This document shows, piece by piece, positions 22,401 to 34,706 of a stretch of DNA of 64,000 bases. Below the pieces are notes generated by a model. The model made no database searches, was not told the DNA's origin, and saw nothing but the letters and a program-made list of their open reading frames with translations. Every line of letters begins with the position of its first letter. Positions within the stretch are counted from its first letter, which is position 1. Made by a program: the position numbers and the translations under genes. The stretch is from Auxenochlorella pyrenoidosa (lineage: Eukaryota > Chlorophyta > Trebouxiophyceae > Chlorellales > Chlorellaceae), in contig KQ482003.1 in the NCBI GenBank assembly GCA_001430745.1, positions 147,840 through 211,839 on the forward strand, in the 5' to 3' direction.

Positions 22401-24777
22401 ACGCCCTGCAGGCTCGCAGATTGCAGTGCGCGGGCGCGGGTGTGGGCGCCTGCACAGAGCCATGCTTCACCCGACTCAAACAGGACCAGGATGGCAGTGC
22501 CGAGGGTGCGGCACAGTCCAAGCTTGGCTCTGCGCAGGCTGCCGGCAGCCCTTTGGGCAACCCGGGTCGGGCCCATGCTCGGGCCCATGCTCAGCATGGG
22601 CGGGCGGGCGGGCGGACCCTCACCTGGGCGCCAGCAGCGGGCTTGTAGTAGATCGATCCCTTGGAGAAACGCTGCACGCTGCCCACATTCAAGCCAAAGA
22701 GCAGCTCGTCCTGCAGTGGATGCAGGTGCGGTGCCAGGGTGGGCAGGTCAGGCACCTCCCCGACACGCTACCAAGTGGGCCTGAAGCTAAGGCGCCAACT
22801 GCCGCCTGAGCTGTACCTGCCAGGCGTGACGGCATGGCAGCGCAACGCCAGCGGTAGCGGACCCGCCCACCTGGTTGGTGATGGGGTAGCCGACGGTGCT
22901 CCACAGCCCGGCCTGGTGTGCCTTGGCGATGGGGTTGCTCTCCAGCATAAGGAAGGCAGGGGCAATGCCAGAGCCCAGCGCGGGCGTGATCCTACGGGCA
23001 GGGGAACAAGGCGGGGTCGTCATCAGGGCAGCCGACGCGCCGACCGGCAGGCCTGTGCGCAGACACGAGGGCAGCCGGGGGCAGAGGCCTGGGGACGCAG
23101 CTGCAAGGTCCATGCTGGGACGCGGGGGCGGCAGCGTAACAGGGAAGCCCTCACCATCCGCAGGCAAAGCCGACGGTCTTGGGGCCAAAGGCGGGGTTGG
23201 GGGGGTTGAAGGGCCGGTTGACAGGGGGGCCCAGCGCGCCGAGCACGTCCCCAGCCTCCAGGTATGCCACCCACACCGGGCCCGTCAGGATCACGGGGCC
23301 CTGGAGGTTCTGCAGGCGCCAGGGGTGGGGAGGGCAGAGCTGGTCTGGTCAGGTGCTGGCCTGCATGCCTCCTTTCTGTGGGGGGTGGTCTGCCCCTGCA
23401 CAGTGCAATGCAGGCAGAGGTGCCTGCTGGCAGGCTGGCAACGATGCATCAGGCTACCATGGCGGCCCCGGGGGCCGGGCCGAGGACTGTGATGCAGCGG
23501 GTGTTCGGCGCAGCCATGCAATGCTGCTGGCGGCCTGGCATGCACCCAGTGCAGGCAGGCGGTCGGTGAGGCGCTGTCAGGGTGCAGCTGCAAGCCACGC
23601 TGCCCCCTGTGCAGGCCCCTCCTCACCGACTGCACGATGCCGCCGCCGGTGAAGCGGGTGATGGAGCCAAACAGGTTCTTCTTGCCAACACAGCCGGCGG
23701 GCGAGTCGGCCTTGGAGAAGAAGTCGGTGTCGGCCTCGGGGCCGCCCAGCGCGGCCTGGTTGGCCTTCCACAGGTCGGAGGTGGCCTTGGGGGCTGCAGG
23801 CGGGGGCGGGGGGCAGGGGGGAAAGAGGTAAAGGCAAGGGTTGTGAAGGTTGCGGCGTCTGAGGGCCGCCTGCTGGTCAGCACCGCAGCTGAGCTGCGCT
23901 TGCTTCACCCCCCAGAACCGCCTTGAACTCACTGATCCAGTGAGCACCATAGTTGGGGTCGTAGTAGATGATGCCCTGCAAGGTGGAGGCAGGATAGCGC
24001 CTGATCAGGTGTGGATGGCGGTGGAGGCATATGTTTGCCGCCCGTACACAAGCAGGGCTGTGATCTCCGAAGCCAGAGTTACCAGAGACTGTATGGTCTC
24101 CAAAGCGGTTTACTGATATTTCTGCACCGCGAGGGGCAGCGCGCCCCCTCACGTCTGCATACTCCTGCCAGGCGGCGGTGGTGGGGTCGGTGGGCTGGCC
24201 GCCCTGGCGGGGTCCCACCGGCGGACCCGGGTCAGGCGACAGGCCAGCCGCCTTGACAGCAATCGGGTCCTGCACAGCCAGTGGAGAAGGCAAGGCGGCA
24301 GGGATCAGCATCCCAGAGGGTGTCAGGCTGGGGAGAGCTACATCCCAGTCGAGCGGCGGTGCGGTGCAGTGCGGCCTGGTGGGGGGGTGGAGGTACCGCC
24401 TCCGCACCGCTCTGCGGCCTCAGCTGCCAAGGCTGCTTGTGGCAACCGACAGACCGACTGAAATTCTGGAGCAGCAACCACTGGGCTGGCAGCTTAGTCT
24501 GCAAGAGGTAGAAGCCTGCCGGCAGCGCCTGTGGCTCAGATTCAATCTTCACCTGGAAGCCTCCCGGCGGCGGCGGCGGGGTCTGGGCCAAGACTGCAGC
24601 GCATGACAGGCACAGGCCGGGGGACTGGATCTGCCAGATATCTCGAGGAGGGCGCTTGCAGCACCGGATGGGGCCCTGCAGGGTCTGCTGGGCAGTGGCT
24701 GCCGCAGGCAGCTGCGCACCTGTGGTGGCAAACGCGCCGGCAAGCAGGCAGGCCGCCAAGGCCACGCGAGCGCGCAT
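16470..24777 (-). CDS. Secreted LGFP-repeat protein with papain-like cysteine peptidase domain
   Basis: I joined 28 exons with matching phases to about 1,085 aa (first exons 24553-24777, 24153-24269, 23933-23975, 23627-23793). It starts MRARVALAACLLAGAFATTG, a clear signal peptide. Residues about 110-385 are LGFP repeats: IYYDPNYGAHW, LWKANQAALGG, GSVQRFSKGSIYYKPAAGA, YEQTYGGATGLLGFPTS. A beta-rich region follows (TVISLTFSATDDD). Then comes a papain-like core: KSGNCFGMALSSTY with Cys codon 20001-20003, GAGHTVRAYKF with His codon about 19114-19116, and YIAGDPNKPYT with Asn codon 18698-18700. That is the order of a C-H-N/D triad. The C-terminus is beta-rich and ends KKRRRAVARK. LGFP is known from bacterial cell-wall proteins; the extracellular peptidase role is inference. 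Two or three introns use GC donors (after 21696, after 21254). Ordinary intron density argues for an old, resident gene even if its domains came from bacteria. Confidence 0.82.
20792..20809. repeat. Homopolymer G18
   Basis: An 18-base G run. On the sense (minus) strand it is an 18-base C tract just before an acceptor CAG of the LGFP/peptidase gene, acting as the polypyrimidine tract. Confidence 0.9.
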
Positions 24778-25995
24778 CCTCAACGGTCTGCGACGTAGAA
24801 CAAGTGTTTGGGCTGCGGAGGGGTGCTGCAGATGGGAGGGCGTTCCAGATCTGCTGCAGCAAGGTTGGCGGCAGCAGGCGGCAGCAGGTGGCGAGTGAAG
24901 TTGGGTACTGTGCCAGTCGTTGCCAGGCTTTGTAGCACGCTCAGGGATACCGCTTCCTGCATGGATCTCGGCCTGGAACGTGGAACCACCACAGATCCAG
25001 CGGCATCTGGCGAGCGGGGTATCAGCTGAGCTGGCGGCATGGTACTCGCAGCCAGTTGTCCCGCCAGACCGGCTACTGCCAGCTTCCCACGGGCAGTTGA
25101 GGCCTGGATGCACGCACGGTGGCTCGGTTGCCTTTGCACAGCAAATATCTTATCAAAAGATGGCATGCTTGCCTATCGTTGATGCAATATAGCAGGGAGG
25201 GAAGGCGGCTGGGCAACGCCGCTAGCGCTAGCGCTGCAGGGATACTCATTGCCACAGTATCCAGTACCCAGCAGTGTACGCCCCGGCTCCTGGCCAGCCA
25301 GAGAGGCTGCAAATAGTTTCTTGGCACAGGGTGTGCATGGCAGAGGGCGAGTGGAGCAGGCTTCGGCCAGAGTGCTCCCAAAGACAGCAGGAGGCCATAC
25401 TATGGCTAGTAGCTGCCGGCAACATGCTACCACTCGCATTGCACAAGCAGTTGGGGGCTTCCCCAGTTTTCAGCCAGCATCTACACATGCTTCTGGCTGC
25501 CTTGCCCCATGCCGCCGCATGATTCCGAGCACCTGACACCAGACAGGGGCCAAGAGGAAGCCCGCGCCCACCAGCGTGCGCCCCTCCGCTCACGAGGTGC
25601 GCTGCCAGCAGTTGCCGACAAGGCTGCGTTCCTCCCAATATCCGTGTTTGAAGTTGTACAAATGCACTTTTTGACGATTTAAATGTACAACTGAACAGTT
25701 TTACATACCTTTGTAAACACTGTGTCCACAGGGGTGGGGCCATCAAGCCAACGGCAGCAGGACGCCGACATGCCCGCTGAGCGGCTGCAGTGGCGCTCAT
25801 CCTCATCTCGGCCGCGGTGACGCATTCATTCAATTTCCGGTGAAGATCTAGTACGTTGGGGTTGTCGGTGTGTGAAAGGCCTGGGTGCAACGCCTCGGGT
25901 TAGGGCTCTCCTGCATCTGGCTGCTTTTTAAACGGCCATCATCGGCAATCGCTGCGACATGCCTGTGCCAGCTAGCACATGCTGACCAAGCAAAC
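24778..25995. other. Divergent 5' region between peptidase and CCCH genes
   Basis: Long spacer between two divergent starts. It should hold both promoters. Around 25640-25720 it turns AT-rich and contains a TTACA and a TGTAA within about 15 bases (near 25701 and 25711), poly(A)-like motifs in both directions. That could mean an unseen short gene, but no open frame there looks coding. Confidence 0.4.
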
Positions 25996-28900
25996 ATGGC
26001 TGCCGCGAGTGGCGAGCCCTCCAGCGGCCCTCCTGCTTCGGCCGAGGTTTGTCGCTTGGGATAAGCATGAAAAGCTGCTACCAGGCCGCGAGGTTTGGCT
26101 GCAGCTGTGCTGCCGGTGTCAGCACTTGCACTCCCGCTGCAATGCAACGCCGTGCGCCGGCGTGTTTCAGTGCCCGGAGAGGCCCACACTGCCACTTGCT
26201 CCCCCCCCCGTGCAGGCATTTGTGGCCAGCATGTCTCATGGTACCAGCTGCAGGTCGGGCTGGGGACGTGGGGCAGCGCCTGCCTCACGAATGTGCATGG
26301 CAGCCTGCCCCAGCCTTGAACTCATTGCCTCGACGCTTGTGCACCTGCCGCTGCCTGCAGGGGTTCGACGCGTCCAAGTACAAGACCCAGCAGTGCAGCC
26401 TGTGAGCGTAGAGGAGCTGCATTCATCGCTGCAGGCAGGAAGGCTGATGGACGTGTGTGCCTGCGTACACGCAGGCAGAGGGGTTCAGCAGGGTGAACCC
26501 TCGCGAGCTTGATGCTTGTGTGTCGCACCCCCTTGCAGGCACCCACTGCGCCAGTGTACCCCGCTGGGCTGCTTCTGGGCACATGGCGAGACGGAGCTGC
26601 GGCCTGATGTTGGTGCCATCGTGGCGGCCTGGCAGGCGCAGCAGGGTGGTGAGCGCCGCTGCGCGCTGTCACACGCGCGGTTCAGCGCAGCCCGCTGCCG
26701 CTGCCGCGCTCCCACCGTAGGCGTAGTGCCCCACTGGCTGTCAGGCAGAGTGAGCGCGCGTGCCCGTGCCGTGTGTGCCACCCCTGCATGCTGTCCAACC
26801 CTCGGTCACCCACCTGCCAAGCATGCGCCACCCCTGCAGTGTACATCGTGCATGAGCTACCAGAGGGCTCCAGCTGGGCAGGGTACGAGTGGCGGACCCA
26901 GCCGTGCATTGAGCAGCTGCAGACGGGCGCCTGCCCCGCCGGCGACGCCTGCCCCTGCGCCCACAGCCCTGGCGACCTGCGGCCGCGGCCCCTGCCGGTG
27001 CCGGAGCTGCGCTCCTGGCTGCAGTCTGCAGGCTGGCACCTGCCGCCCGCAGCAGGGCAGAGCGAGCTGCCGCTCCCATCTTCTGCGCCGTACCACCCGG
27101 GTGCCTGGCAGGCGGCTGCAAGCATCGCAGAGGCGCTGCGGCCGTCTCCTGTTGTGCAGAGTGAGGCAGCTGCGGCGGGAGGCAGCTGTAGCGCAGGGGT
27201 GAAGCGGGGGCCAGATAATGCAGAGGTGGCGTGCGCAGCACCCGCCAAGCGCCTGCACAGGGAGTTGCCGGCGGCACCAGGCGCGGCAGCAGCGGCAGAT
27301 GTAGATACAACAGCTGGGCCAGCGTCTGTGGTGCCGGCGGCAGCTGGCGGGCAGCATGCAGATGCCCATGGCCAGCCTTCGCCCTCGCCGCCGCCGCTGC
27401 TGCAGCTGCAGGAACAGGGGGCAGTTGAGCGGCAGGCGCAGGCTAGTAGCCCTGACAGCGGTTCGCACGCCACCTGCATGCATGCTGCCGGTGTGGCTGC
27501 GGGACCTGCTGCAGGGCCTGCCCCTGATGGAGGGCAGCATGGCAGCGCCGGCTCACAGCAGCCGGGCAGCCAGCCCCCGACTCCAGCGGTGCCTCCAGCA
27601 GGAGGCGGCGGCAGCCCAGCCGACAGCGCAGGGGCGCCCCCCTGTGAGGGCGCGGCCGGCGCTCCTTGCCACCCAGGGCAGGAGCAGCTGCGCGAGGCCC
27701 AGGCTGCGGCGCGGTTCCTGGCCAACTCGCAGGGGGGGCTGCAGCAGCGGCTGGCCACCGCAGAGGCGGGCCTGGCCTCCAGGGATGCCGCCCTGCAAGA
27801 GGCGCAGGCTGAGCTCAAGGCAAGGCCGGGGAGTGGGAGCGGGTGCTCAAAGGCGGCGTGTCGCTCCAGGCTGGGTGGCGCCTAGCGCAGCCGGCCACAG
27901 GCAGCGCCGCCCCGGCTGGTGTGGTGTCGGCGCACACACACACGCTCGTTGCGCCCTTGGGTGAACATCTGTGCAGGCTAGGGAGGGGGCGCTGCGGGAC
28001 CTGAGGGACAAGCTCCAGGTGGGCCGCAGCTGCGCAGCTCAATGCCCTTCTTGCCCTTTCAATGCCATGCAGCCCTTTCAATGCCATGCATCGCAACGGC
28101 TGGATGACAATTGTGGCCTGCTTTCTGCCGCTGCGTTGCATGAGACCCTGCGGCGCTGCCTCGCTGCAGCTGCTCTGCCTGAGGAGGTCGGCCCGCCACC
28201 CTCAGCCCTCTATCCCCCTCCGCTGCATGCCCCTCTGGCTGCGGGCAGGACATGGAGCTGGAGATGGGGCGGCAGGGGAGCCAGCAGGCAGGGGCAGGGG
28301 CCGACGTGGGGCAGGGCCAGCGGGCAGCCTCAGTTGCGGAGCAGGAGGCGGAGGTGGCGGCGCTGCGGGCGCAGCTGGCGGCAGCGGAGGACGACCTCCA
28401 GGCCAAGGATGCAGCCTGGGTGGAGGCGCAGGGCCGGTGAGCCTGCCCAGGGCGTGGCGGGCGGGCCACCCGAGGCAGGGTGCAAGGAGGGGGTGGGGGA
28501 GGAATTCATGCAGCCTACCTGGGGGGAGGCTTCCCAGAGGGCAGGCTTTCAATTCCGTGGGGGCCCGGCCTGCAGCGTCTGGATTGGCTCACAACAACCA
28601 GCTGCTGCAAGACCTGCTGACCTCCGGCCATGTGGACCTTGCCCATGCGCAGGGCCCAGGCAGCAGAGGCGGCGCAGGCGGCAGCCGAGAAGCGTGCAGC
28701 GGAGGCGGCGCGCGAGCTGGCGGATGCGCGGCGCGCCATGAACGCGCGCCTGCAGGCTGTGGAGGAGAGCAGCCGGGCCTACCAGCGGCAGGCGGCTGAG
28801 GCGCTGGCCAAGTCGGAGCCTGCCCTGCTGCGTGGGCAGCTGGATGTGAAGGGCAGGGAGGTGGCTGACCTGGAGCACCAGCTGGCAGGGCAGGCCGCCC

Positions 28901-31407
28901 TGCTGGCAGCGACACAGGCTGAGCTGGCCGCTACACAGGCTGAGGCGGCCAGCAGGAGCGAGCAGCTGCAGCAGCTGAGGGCGGAGCATGCGGAGGCGGT
29001 GTCGCAGGCACGGCAGGCGCTGGAGGGGGCGCAGGCGCAGGCGGAGCAGGCGCAGCGGGACGTAGACGAGCGGGAGCACGAAGCCGGGGTGCTGCGTGGC
29101 CAGCTGGCCTTTGCCAACGCTCGGGTGCAGCAGGCTGAGAGCCGTGAAGCGGCAGCAGCTAGTCAACACGAGGCTGGCATGGCTGCACTGCAGGGGCAGC
29201 TGGCAGAGGCAGAGAGGCAGCTGCGGGAGCAGCGTGAGGCCACCGCCGCCGCTGCCGCCGCTGCGGGGGCGGCTGCAGCCAGCGACAGCGAGTTGCATGG
29301 CTTGAGGCAGCAGTTGGAGAAGGCGAACAAGAAGCTGGAGCTCATGCAGGGCATGGTCAGGAGGGATGCCGAGGTGAGGTGGGGGGGCCCGGGGAAGCTG
29401 GAAGGGTCCAGCGCCGTGCAGCAGCAGGGCTGGGCGTTGGATGCAGCCGGGGCAGAAGAGCGGCGTGTGCTGGTTTTCAGCCAAGGATTCAAGCAGCCTG
29501 CATGCGAGACAATCGCTGTGGTATCAAACGTGGCAACTTTTGCGCGTGCACATGCCTGCAAGTGACCCCTTGTTGTGTGGAGCTTGCATGTTTACGTCCA
29601 TGCGCCGCCGCAATCACTTTGCCACCTCCACCTGCAGAAGCAGCGCAGGAAGGTGGCAGAGCTGACAGCAAAGCTCGTTGCGGCACAGTCGCAGGCCGGC
29701 ACGGCGTCGGTTGCAACCCCTGCCAACAGCAACCCAGCAACTCCAGAGGCATTGTCCCATCTGGGCAGCTCCCAGAAGCCACAGCAGCAGACGCATGGGG
29801 AGCTGGCAGGCGCGCAGACAGCTGCGGCTGAGGCGCGGCGCGCTCTGCAGGAACAGCGGGAGCTGCTGTCAACAGCGCAAAATGCTGCAGCGGACGCGCG
29901 CCAACAGGTGGCAGCCATGCAGCAGCGCATTTCTGAGCTGGAAGTCAAGGTGGCGGCAGCGGCAGAGGCCCAGCGCGAGGCAGCGCAGCGCGAGGGCGCA
30001 CTCCAGCGGCAGCTGGCGGCGGCGCGGGCAGAGGCGGCAGCAGCGTCCAGCCGCGAGTCGCAGGAGGCCCTGCTGCAGCAGCAAATCCAGCAGCAGCAGG
30101 ACAGGATCAAAGAACTGGCGCAGCAGCTGGGCCAGGCGCAGCAGGCAGCAGAGAGTGCGCGGCAGGAGGCGTCAAGGGTGCAGCAAGCAGCCGCAACTGC
30201 CAGGCAGGAGCTGCAGGGCCAGGCTGACGCGCTGCGGGCGCAGCTGGCCCAGGCGCAGGCGCAGCTGCAGGAGCAGGAGGCGACGGCGGCAGCGACGCAG
30301 CAGGACAAGCAGCATGAGGTCGATGCCCTGTTGGGCCGACTTGCAGACGCTGAGGCACGGGCAGGCTCGGCGCAGGAAGCGGCTGCCGAGGCGGACAGGC
30401 TGAGGCGTCGGCTGGAGCGGGTGCAGGAGCGGCTCAGGGTGCGGCGGGGTTCGTGCACAGTGCTGCACCATGCATGCTCTGCGCTCCCTGCCCTCCCCCA
30501 CCTGTGCTCTCCCTTGCGCCTGCCGGCACTCCTGCTCTCAAGGCTGCCTGCATGTGACCGCACCCCTGGAGTCTGCGGGCCCCTTGCGCAGGATGCCGAG
30601 GTTGACAAGCAGCGGCTGCAAGAGGACCTGGCAGGGTGTGCCCGGCGGCTGCTGGACTTGGAGCATGCCAGGTGCACGGGAGAGGGCAGGCGCCTCTGAG
30701 CAATGAACACGGATGGCATGCGCGCCCCCCAACCCCACCCCCAAACTTTATTGGGGTCGATTCCGTAAATGGCTTGCGCCGCTGCGTCGCCGTGCATGCC
30801 TCAGCTGGTGCCTAAGGGTGGCCTGACAGCCTGCCATGCCCTTCCGGTCCTCCGCTCAGGAGCGGCGGCGCTGGGCCGCGGGGCTTTGGCGGCGGCCCCC
30901 CTGCGGCGCCGCCCCCAGGGGCCCGCCTGCAGCAGCATGTGGAGGCGCTGTGTGATGCGACCCGCGGCGCGCTGCAGCCGGCAGACTTCCGCCACGGGCG
31001 CGTGCTGGAGCTGCTGGCGGTGCGGGGCTGGGACACGGGGGGGTGGACGGGCGATGTGCCTGGCAGGGTCGGTCATGTGACGGCAGCAGTCTGCGCATTG
31101 CAACGCAACCATGCCGGACAGTGGCAGCCCGCACAATGTACCTGCACCTGTGGTGGTCCTCGTGCTGCATCCCCATGCTGGTCTGGCACTGCTGCCTGCG
31201 GCGCACACGCCGGCCTCGCCGCCGCCCTGCGCAGGCCATGAGCGACTGCACGACTTCCTCGATTTCCTGGGGAGGGAGGCGCCGCAAGGCCCGCCCATCG
31301 TGGACCCCCTGCGCTTCATCACGCGGCACGCCCAGGACTTCCTGGCCGGCGGGGCGGGGCGCGGGCGCTGGCCCTCGCCACCGCCGCCGCCGCCGCCGCC
31401 GCCCTAG
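25996..31407 (+). CDS. CCCH zinc-finger protein with long coiled coil
   Basis: Eleven exons fit: 25996-26046, 26361-26401, 26539-26645, 26840-27819, 27977-28018, 28249-28436, 28653-29373, 29638-30438, 30592-30671, 30860-31071 and 31235-31407; 1,131 aa. The start MAAASGEP has a good context (AAACATGGC). Two CCCH-type fingers lie at about residues 25-115: YKTQQCSLHPLRQC then GCFWAH (C-x7-C-x4-C-x3-H), and WRTQPCIEQLQTGAC then DACPCAH (C-x8-C-x5-C-x3-H). This tandem layout resembles plant tandem CCCH proteins that bind RNA. From about residue 390 to 1030 it is a long coiled coil rich in Ala, Gln, Glu and Arg. The C-terminus has HERLHDFLDFLGREAP and ends in a Pro run. The likely role is RNA binding with oligomerisation; this is inference. 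One intron has a GC donor (27820). The intron at 31072-31234 is the least certain. TGTAA is at 31529. Confidence 0.82.
28053..28090 (+). repeat. Perfect tandem duplication, 2 x 19 nt
   Basis: The unit GCCCTTTCAATGCCATGCA occurs twice head-to-tail inside an intron of the CCCH/coiled-coil gene. A degenerate third start (GCCCTTCTT) precedes it. Confidence 0.9.
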
Positions 31408-31528
31408 AGGCGGCGCTCGGTGGGCCCTGCTCCCCGCCCGACTGTGTTGAGCTTACCGTTGATGCGTTGATTTGACATAACTATTGGTCTGTCGCATGTC
31501 AGTCTGTTCCCAGGATCCCAGAACTGCA

Positions 31529-31533
31529 TGTAA
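31529..31533 (+). other. TGTAA poly(A) signal
   Basis: It lies 122 bases after the stop of the CCCH/coiled-coil gene, before the start of the next plus-strand gene at 31672. Confidence 0.6.
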
Positions 31534-31671
31534 AAGCATATTGGGCATGCGGCGCATGCGGCGGGGCGGCATGCCGCGCCAGCAGACGCAGCGGCTGCTG
31601 GAAACCAGACCAACTGGTCGATCGGCAAGACTGCATGAATTTTATCAATCAGCTGTTGTTCTTTCAGCGCC

Positions 31672-34448
31672 ATGCGGGCGGCTCCAGCAGCAACCTCACA
31701 GACAGCGTGTCGGCCTCTGGCGCACCGGCTACACAGTCGCCCAGCTCCAAACGGCTCGGGTGGCAATCTGAACACGATCGGATGGCTGCGAGAGGCTTGC
31801 GAGTGGTCGGCCGCCGCGGCCTGCCGCCACCGCCGCCTCAACCGCCGCTCTGCGGCACCCCGCACCTGTGCGGCAGCTGGTGACCGTGCTACCAAGGTCG
31901 CTACCAAGGTTGCTGAGGCGGAAGTGCAGCCGCTCAACTACCGTAGCAGCAACTTCCGCCTGTTCAGCAATCTGAACCCCGAGACACTGCGGCATGAGCC
32001 CGGCACGGTGTGGGGCGCAGCAGCGCTGGGTGAGCTGTCAGGCCTGCTTGCACAGCAATCGCTGCTCTGCACTTTCGTGACCGATTGCGCTGCAAGACCC
32101 GCAGCTTTACACGCATGGTGCTCTCAGTGCTGGTATCATGCACCCCCTTGACCTCACCACCGCATCCATGCTCTTCCCCTGGCCGCAGTGGCCGGCACCA
32201 CCGTGGGCGCGGGCATCCTGGCGCTGCCGGCGGTGACGGCAGAGTCCGGCTTTGCGGCCTCGGCTGTCGCCCTCACAGGATTTGGGCTCTTCAGCATCAC
32301 CACGGGGCTGCTGGTGGCGGAGGTCAACCTGAACACTCTGTGCGAGCTGGGCGCCAGCCGCGGCGTGTCCTTGAGGTGAGCCGAGCCCGGCTTGGAGGGC
32401 TTGGGGGACAGCAGAGGCATGCGCACAAGAGCTTTGGAGGCCGTGGCAGCTGCTGCAGCGCTCCAGGCCGCCCGGCAGTCCTGGGCAGGATTCAACACAG
32501 TACCCTGCCCCGCACCCTTCCGTGCAGCTCCATGGCGCGGCGCACGCTGGGCGACGCGGGCGCGGGCGCCGTGAGCGCCACCTACCTGCTGCTCCACTTT
32601 GCGCTGCTGGTGGCCTGTGAGTTGTGGCGGGGGAGGGCTGCTCTGTTTTCAGGTCCAGCCTTAGGTTGGCACGCCGCGGCATCCTGCCTCCCTTGACATC
32701 CTAATCCCCGGCCTTGTTCTGGCGCCTCAATTCCGTGCAGACATTGCCAAGGCGGGCGAGACGCTGCAGGCGACAACAGGGCTGCCTCTGGCGGTGGTGG
32801 ATGCCGCATTTGTGGCGGCATTCGGCGGCCTCTGCTTCGCAGGTACGGGCGCGTTGGTGTTTTCATGTGCGTCTGGCTGCCTTGTCATACGTCCAACAGA
32901 CTCCCCGAGGGCTCAGGGCCGCCCAATGCTGGTCTTGTGCGTGCGTTCCTCAGGTCATGCACGTGCCTCTTCCCAACCGCAGCCCGCCCAGCCACCCTGG
33001 ACGGCATCAACTCGGCCCTGGTCGGCCTGGTGGTTGCCTCCTTTGTGGTGAGCCGGGCTGGTCAGGCCACCGCCCTTCCAGGCCTCCCTGGCATGGCTGC
33101 CTGCCCTCGTGCTGCATGCGGGCGCAGCGTGGCCTGCCCTGCCTGTGCACCTCCACATGCGGCTTCCCTGCGCCCTGCTGTGTCGGCGTGTCTCCCACCC
33201 AAGCCCAGCGCACCGCTCGCCCCCCCTGCCTGGGCGCAGGGCCTGCTTGGCGTGGCCGCCACTGACGTGCGCCCCGAGCTGCTGGCGGCGGCCAACTGGG
33301 AGGCGCTGCCCGACGCGCTGCCGGTCATAGCGCTGGCCTTTGTCTACCAGAACGTGGTGCCCGTCATCACGACCAGCCTGGAGGGCAACGTGGGCAAGAT
33401 CAGGTGGGCCGCGCGGGCAGCGAGCTGCAAGCTGCCCATGCCGGGCCACCCGCCTGCGGCTGCTCGAGGTTGGGGCGCTCGCAGCCTGTGGGCTGAGCAC
33501 CACAAGCCGCAGGCAGCATGCTGGTGACGGCGTGCAGCGCGCCTGTCGCCTGATCTGACCCTTGCCTGTGTCCCTGGGGCCCCTGCAGGCAGGCCGTGGT
33601 GCTGGGCACCGCGGTCCCCTGGCTCATGTTCCTGGCCTGGGACGCGGCAGTGCTGGGCAGCAGCGGCGGCGGCCTGCTGGGCGGGGCAGACGGCGCGGCC
33701 GTCGACCCGCTGGCGGCGCTGCGCCAGGCTGGCAACCCGGCCGTGGCGCCGCTGCTCGACTCCTTCACCTTCCTGGCCATCGCCACCTCCTTCATCGGCT
33801 TTGTGCTGGGGCTATCCGACTTCATCGCGGATGCGCTGCAGGCAAGCAAGCCCGGGTGGGCCCTTCCAGGCAGCCACCTGCGGCCCCCCACCCGCAGCCT
33901 CCTACCCGCCAAGCTGCATGCAGCGCCATGCGCGCTGTGTCTGACCTTCTATCTGAGCAACGCTGCCATCCAACCCCCTCCTCCTGCAGCTGCCCACGGG
34001 GCGCCAGCCCCTGCCCTACCTGCTCACGCTGGCGCCGCCGCTGCTGCTGGCGCTGACCTTCCCGGTGAGCGGGCGCATGGTGGGACCACCTGCAGCCCTG
34101 CTGCCTCTGGGATGATGCGCGCCTGGGCATGGATTCTGACCAGGGCAGGGTGCCCAAGCCCGCTGGTCTGCGGGGCTGTCGCTGTTTCATGCGCTCTCAC
34201 CTGCCCCTGCCCCCTGCCCGCAGGATGTCTTCTTTTCTGCGCTCGAATTCGCTGGGACATATGGCGTTCTTGTGCTGTTTGGACTGATCCCTGTCGCCAT
34301 GGTGTGGAGCGAGCGGTACGCTGGCACAACCCTGTCGCGCATCCAGGTCGTCCCTGGGGGCAAGCCCGTGCTGGTGTTGACGGCAGCAGTGGCGGCGGGG
34401 GTCATTGCACGCGAGCTTCTCAGCAGCGCCGCTCAGCTGGCTGGCTGA
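31672..34448 (+). CDS. Plastid-type aromatic amino-acid (TyrP-like) transporter
   Basis: Nine exons, 31672-32029, 32189-32375, 32528-32616, 32741-32842, 32983-33047, 33240-33403, 33589-33841, 33990-34064 and 34224-34448, give 505 aa with every phase consistent. The first 110 residues are basic, Ala/Ser-rich and lack acidic residues early (MRAAPAATSQTACRPLAHRL), like a chloroplast transit peptide. The core opens VAGTTVGAGILALP, the hallmark first helix of the TyrP/Mtr aromatic amino-acid permeases. About ten further membrane segments follow (for example FGLFSITTGLLVAEV, ATYLLLHFALLVA, PVIALAFVYQNVVPVI, FLAIATSFIGFVLGL). Plant relatives are annotated as tyrosine-specific transporters of the chloroplast envelope, so this likely moves Tyr or Trp out of the plastid, where they are made. 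The intron after 33841 has a GC donor. Substrate is inferred from family. Confidence 0.87.
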
Positions 34449-34588
34449 GCATCCCACTGTATCAGGGATAACAATGCGGGTGTGAGAGCTGAACCCTAAG
34501 TTTCATTGCAAAATGCGTCCTGTCCTCGGTTTGATTATTTCGTTTCGCCTGCACCAAACTGTCCTTGACAGACACCTGATCTTAACAT

Positions 34589-34593
34589 TTACA
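34589..34593 (-). other. TGTAA poly(A) signal (TTACA on plus)
   Basis: It lies 114 bases beyond the stop of the PCNA-like gene, in the 258-base convergent spacer shared with the transporter gene. Confidence 0.6.
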
Positions 34594-34706
34594 AATACTT
34601 CCACATGTTGCACGAGATGAACGCCGAGTGAGGCGACGATTTCACAGTTGAGACAGCACCATATGGAACAAGCCCCCACCCCCATCAGGCACAGCGGTTG
34701 CACCCA

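Noticed and set aside
25246..25890. 214-codon minus-strand frame in the divergent spacer
   Set aside because: Mixed composition without a domain or splice support, and it crosses the AT-rich patch.
26216..26240. Small extra exon in the CCCH gene
   Set aside because: It has good splice sites but its phase does not fit the next exon; skipping it keeps the frame.
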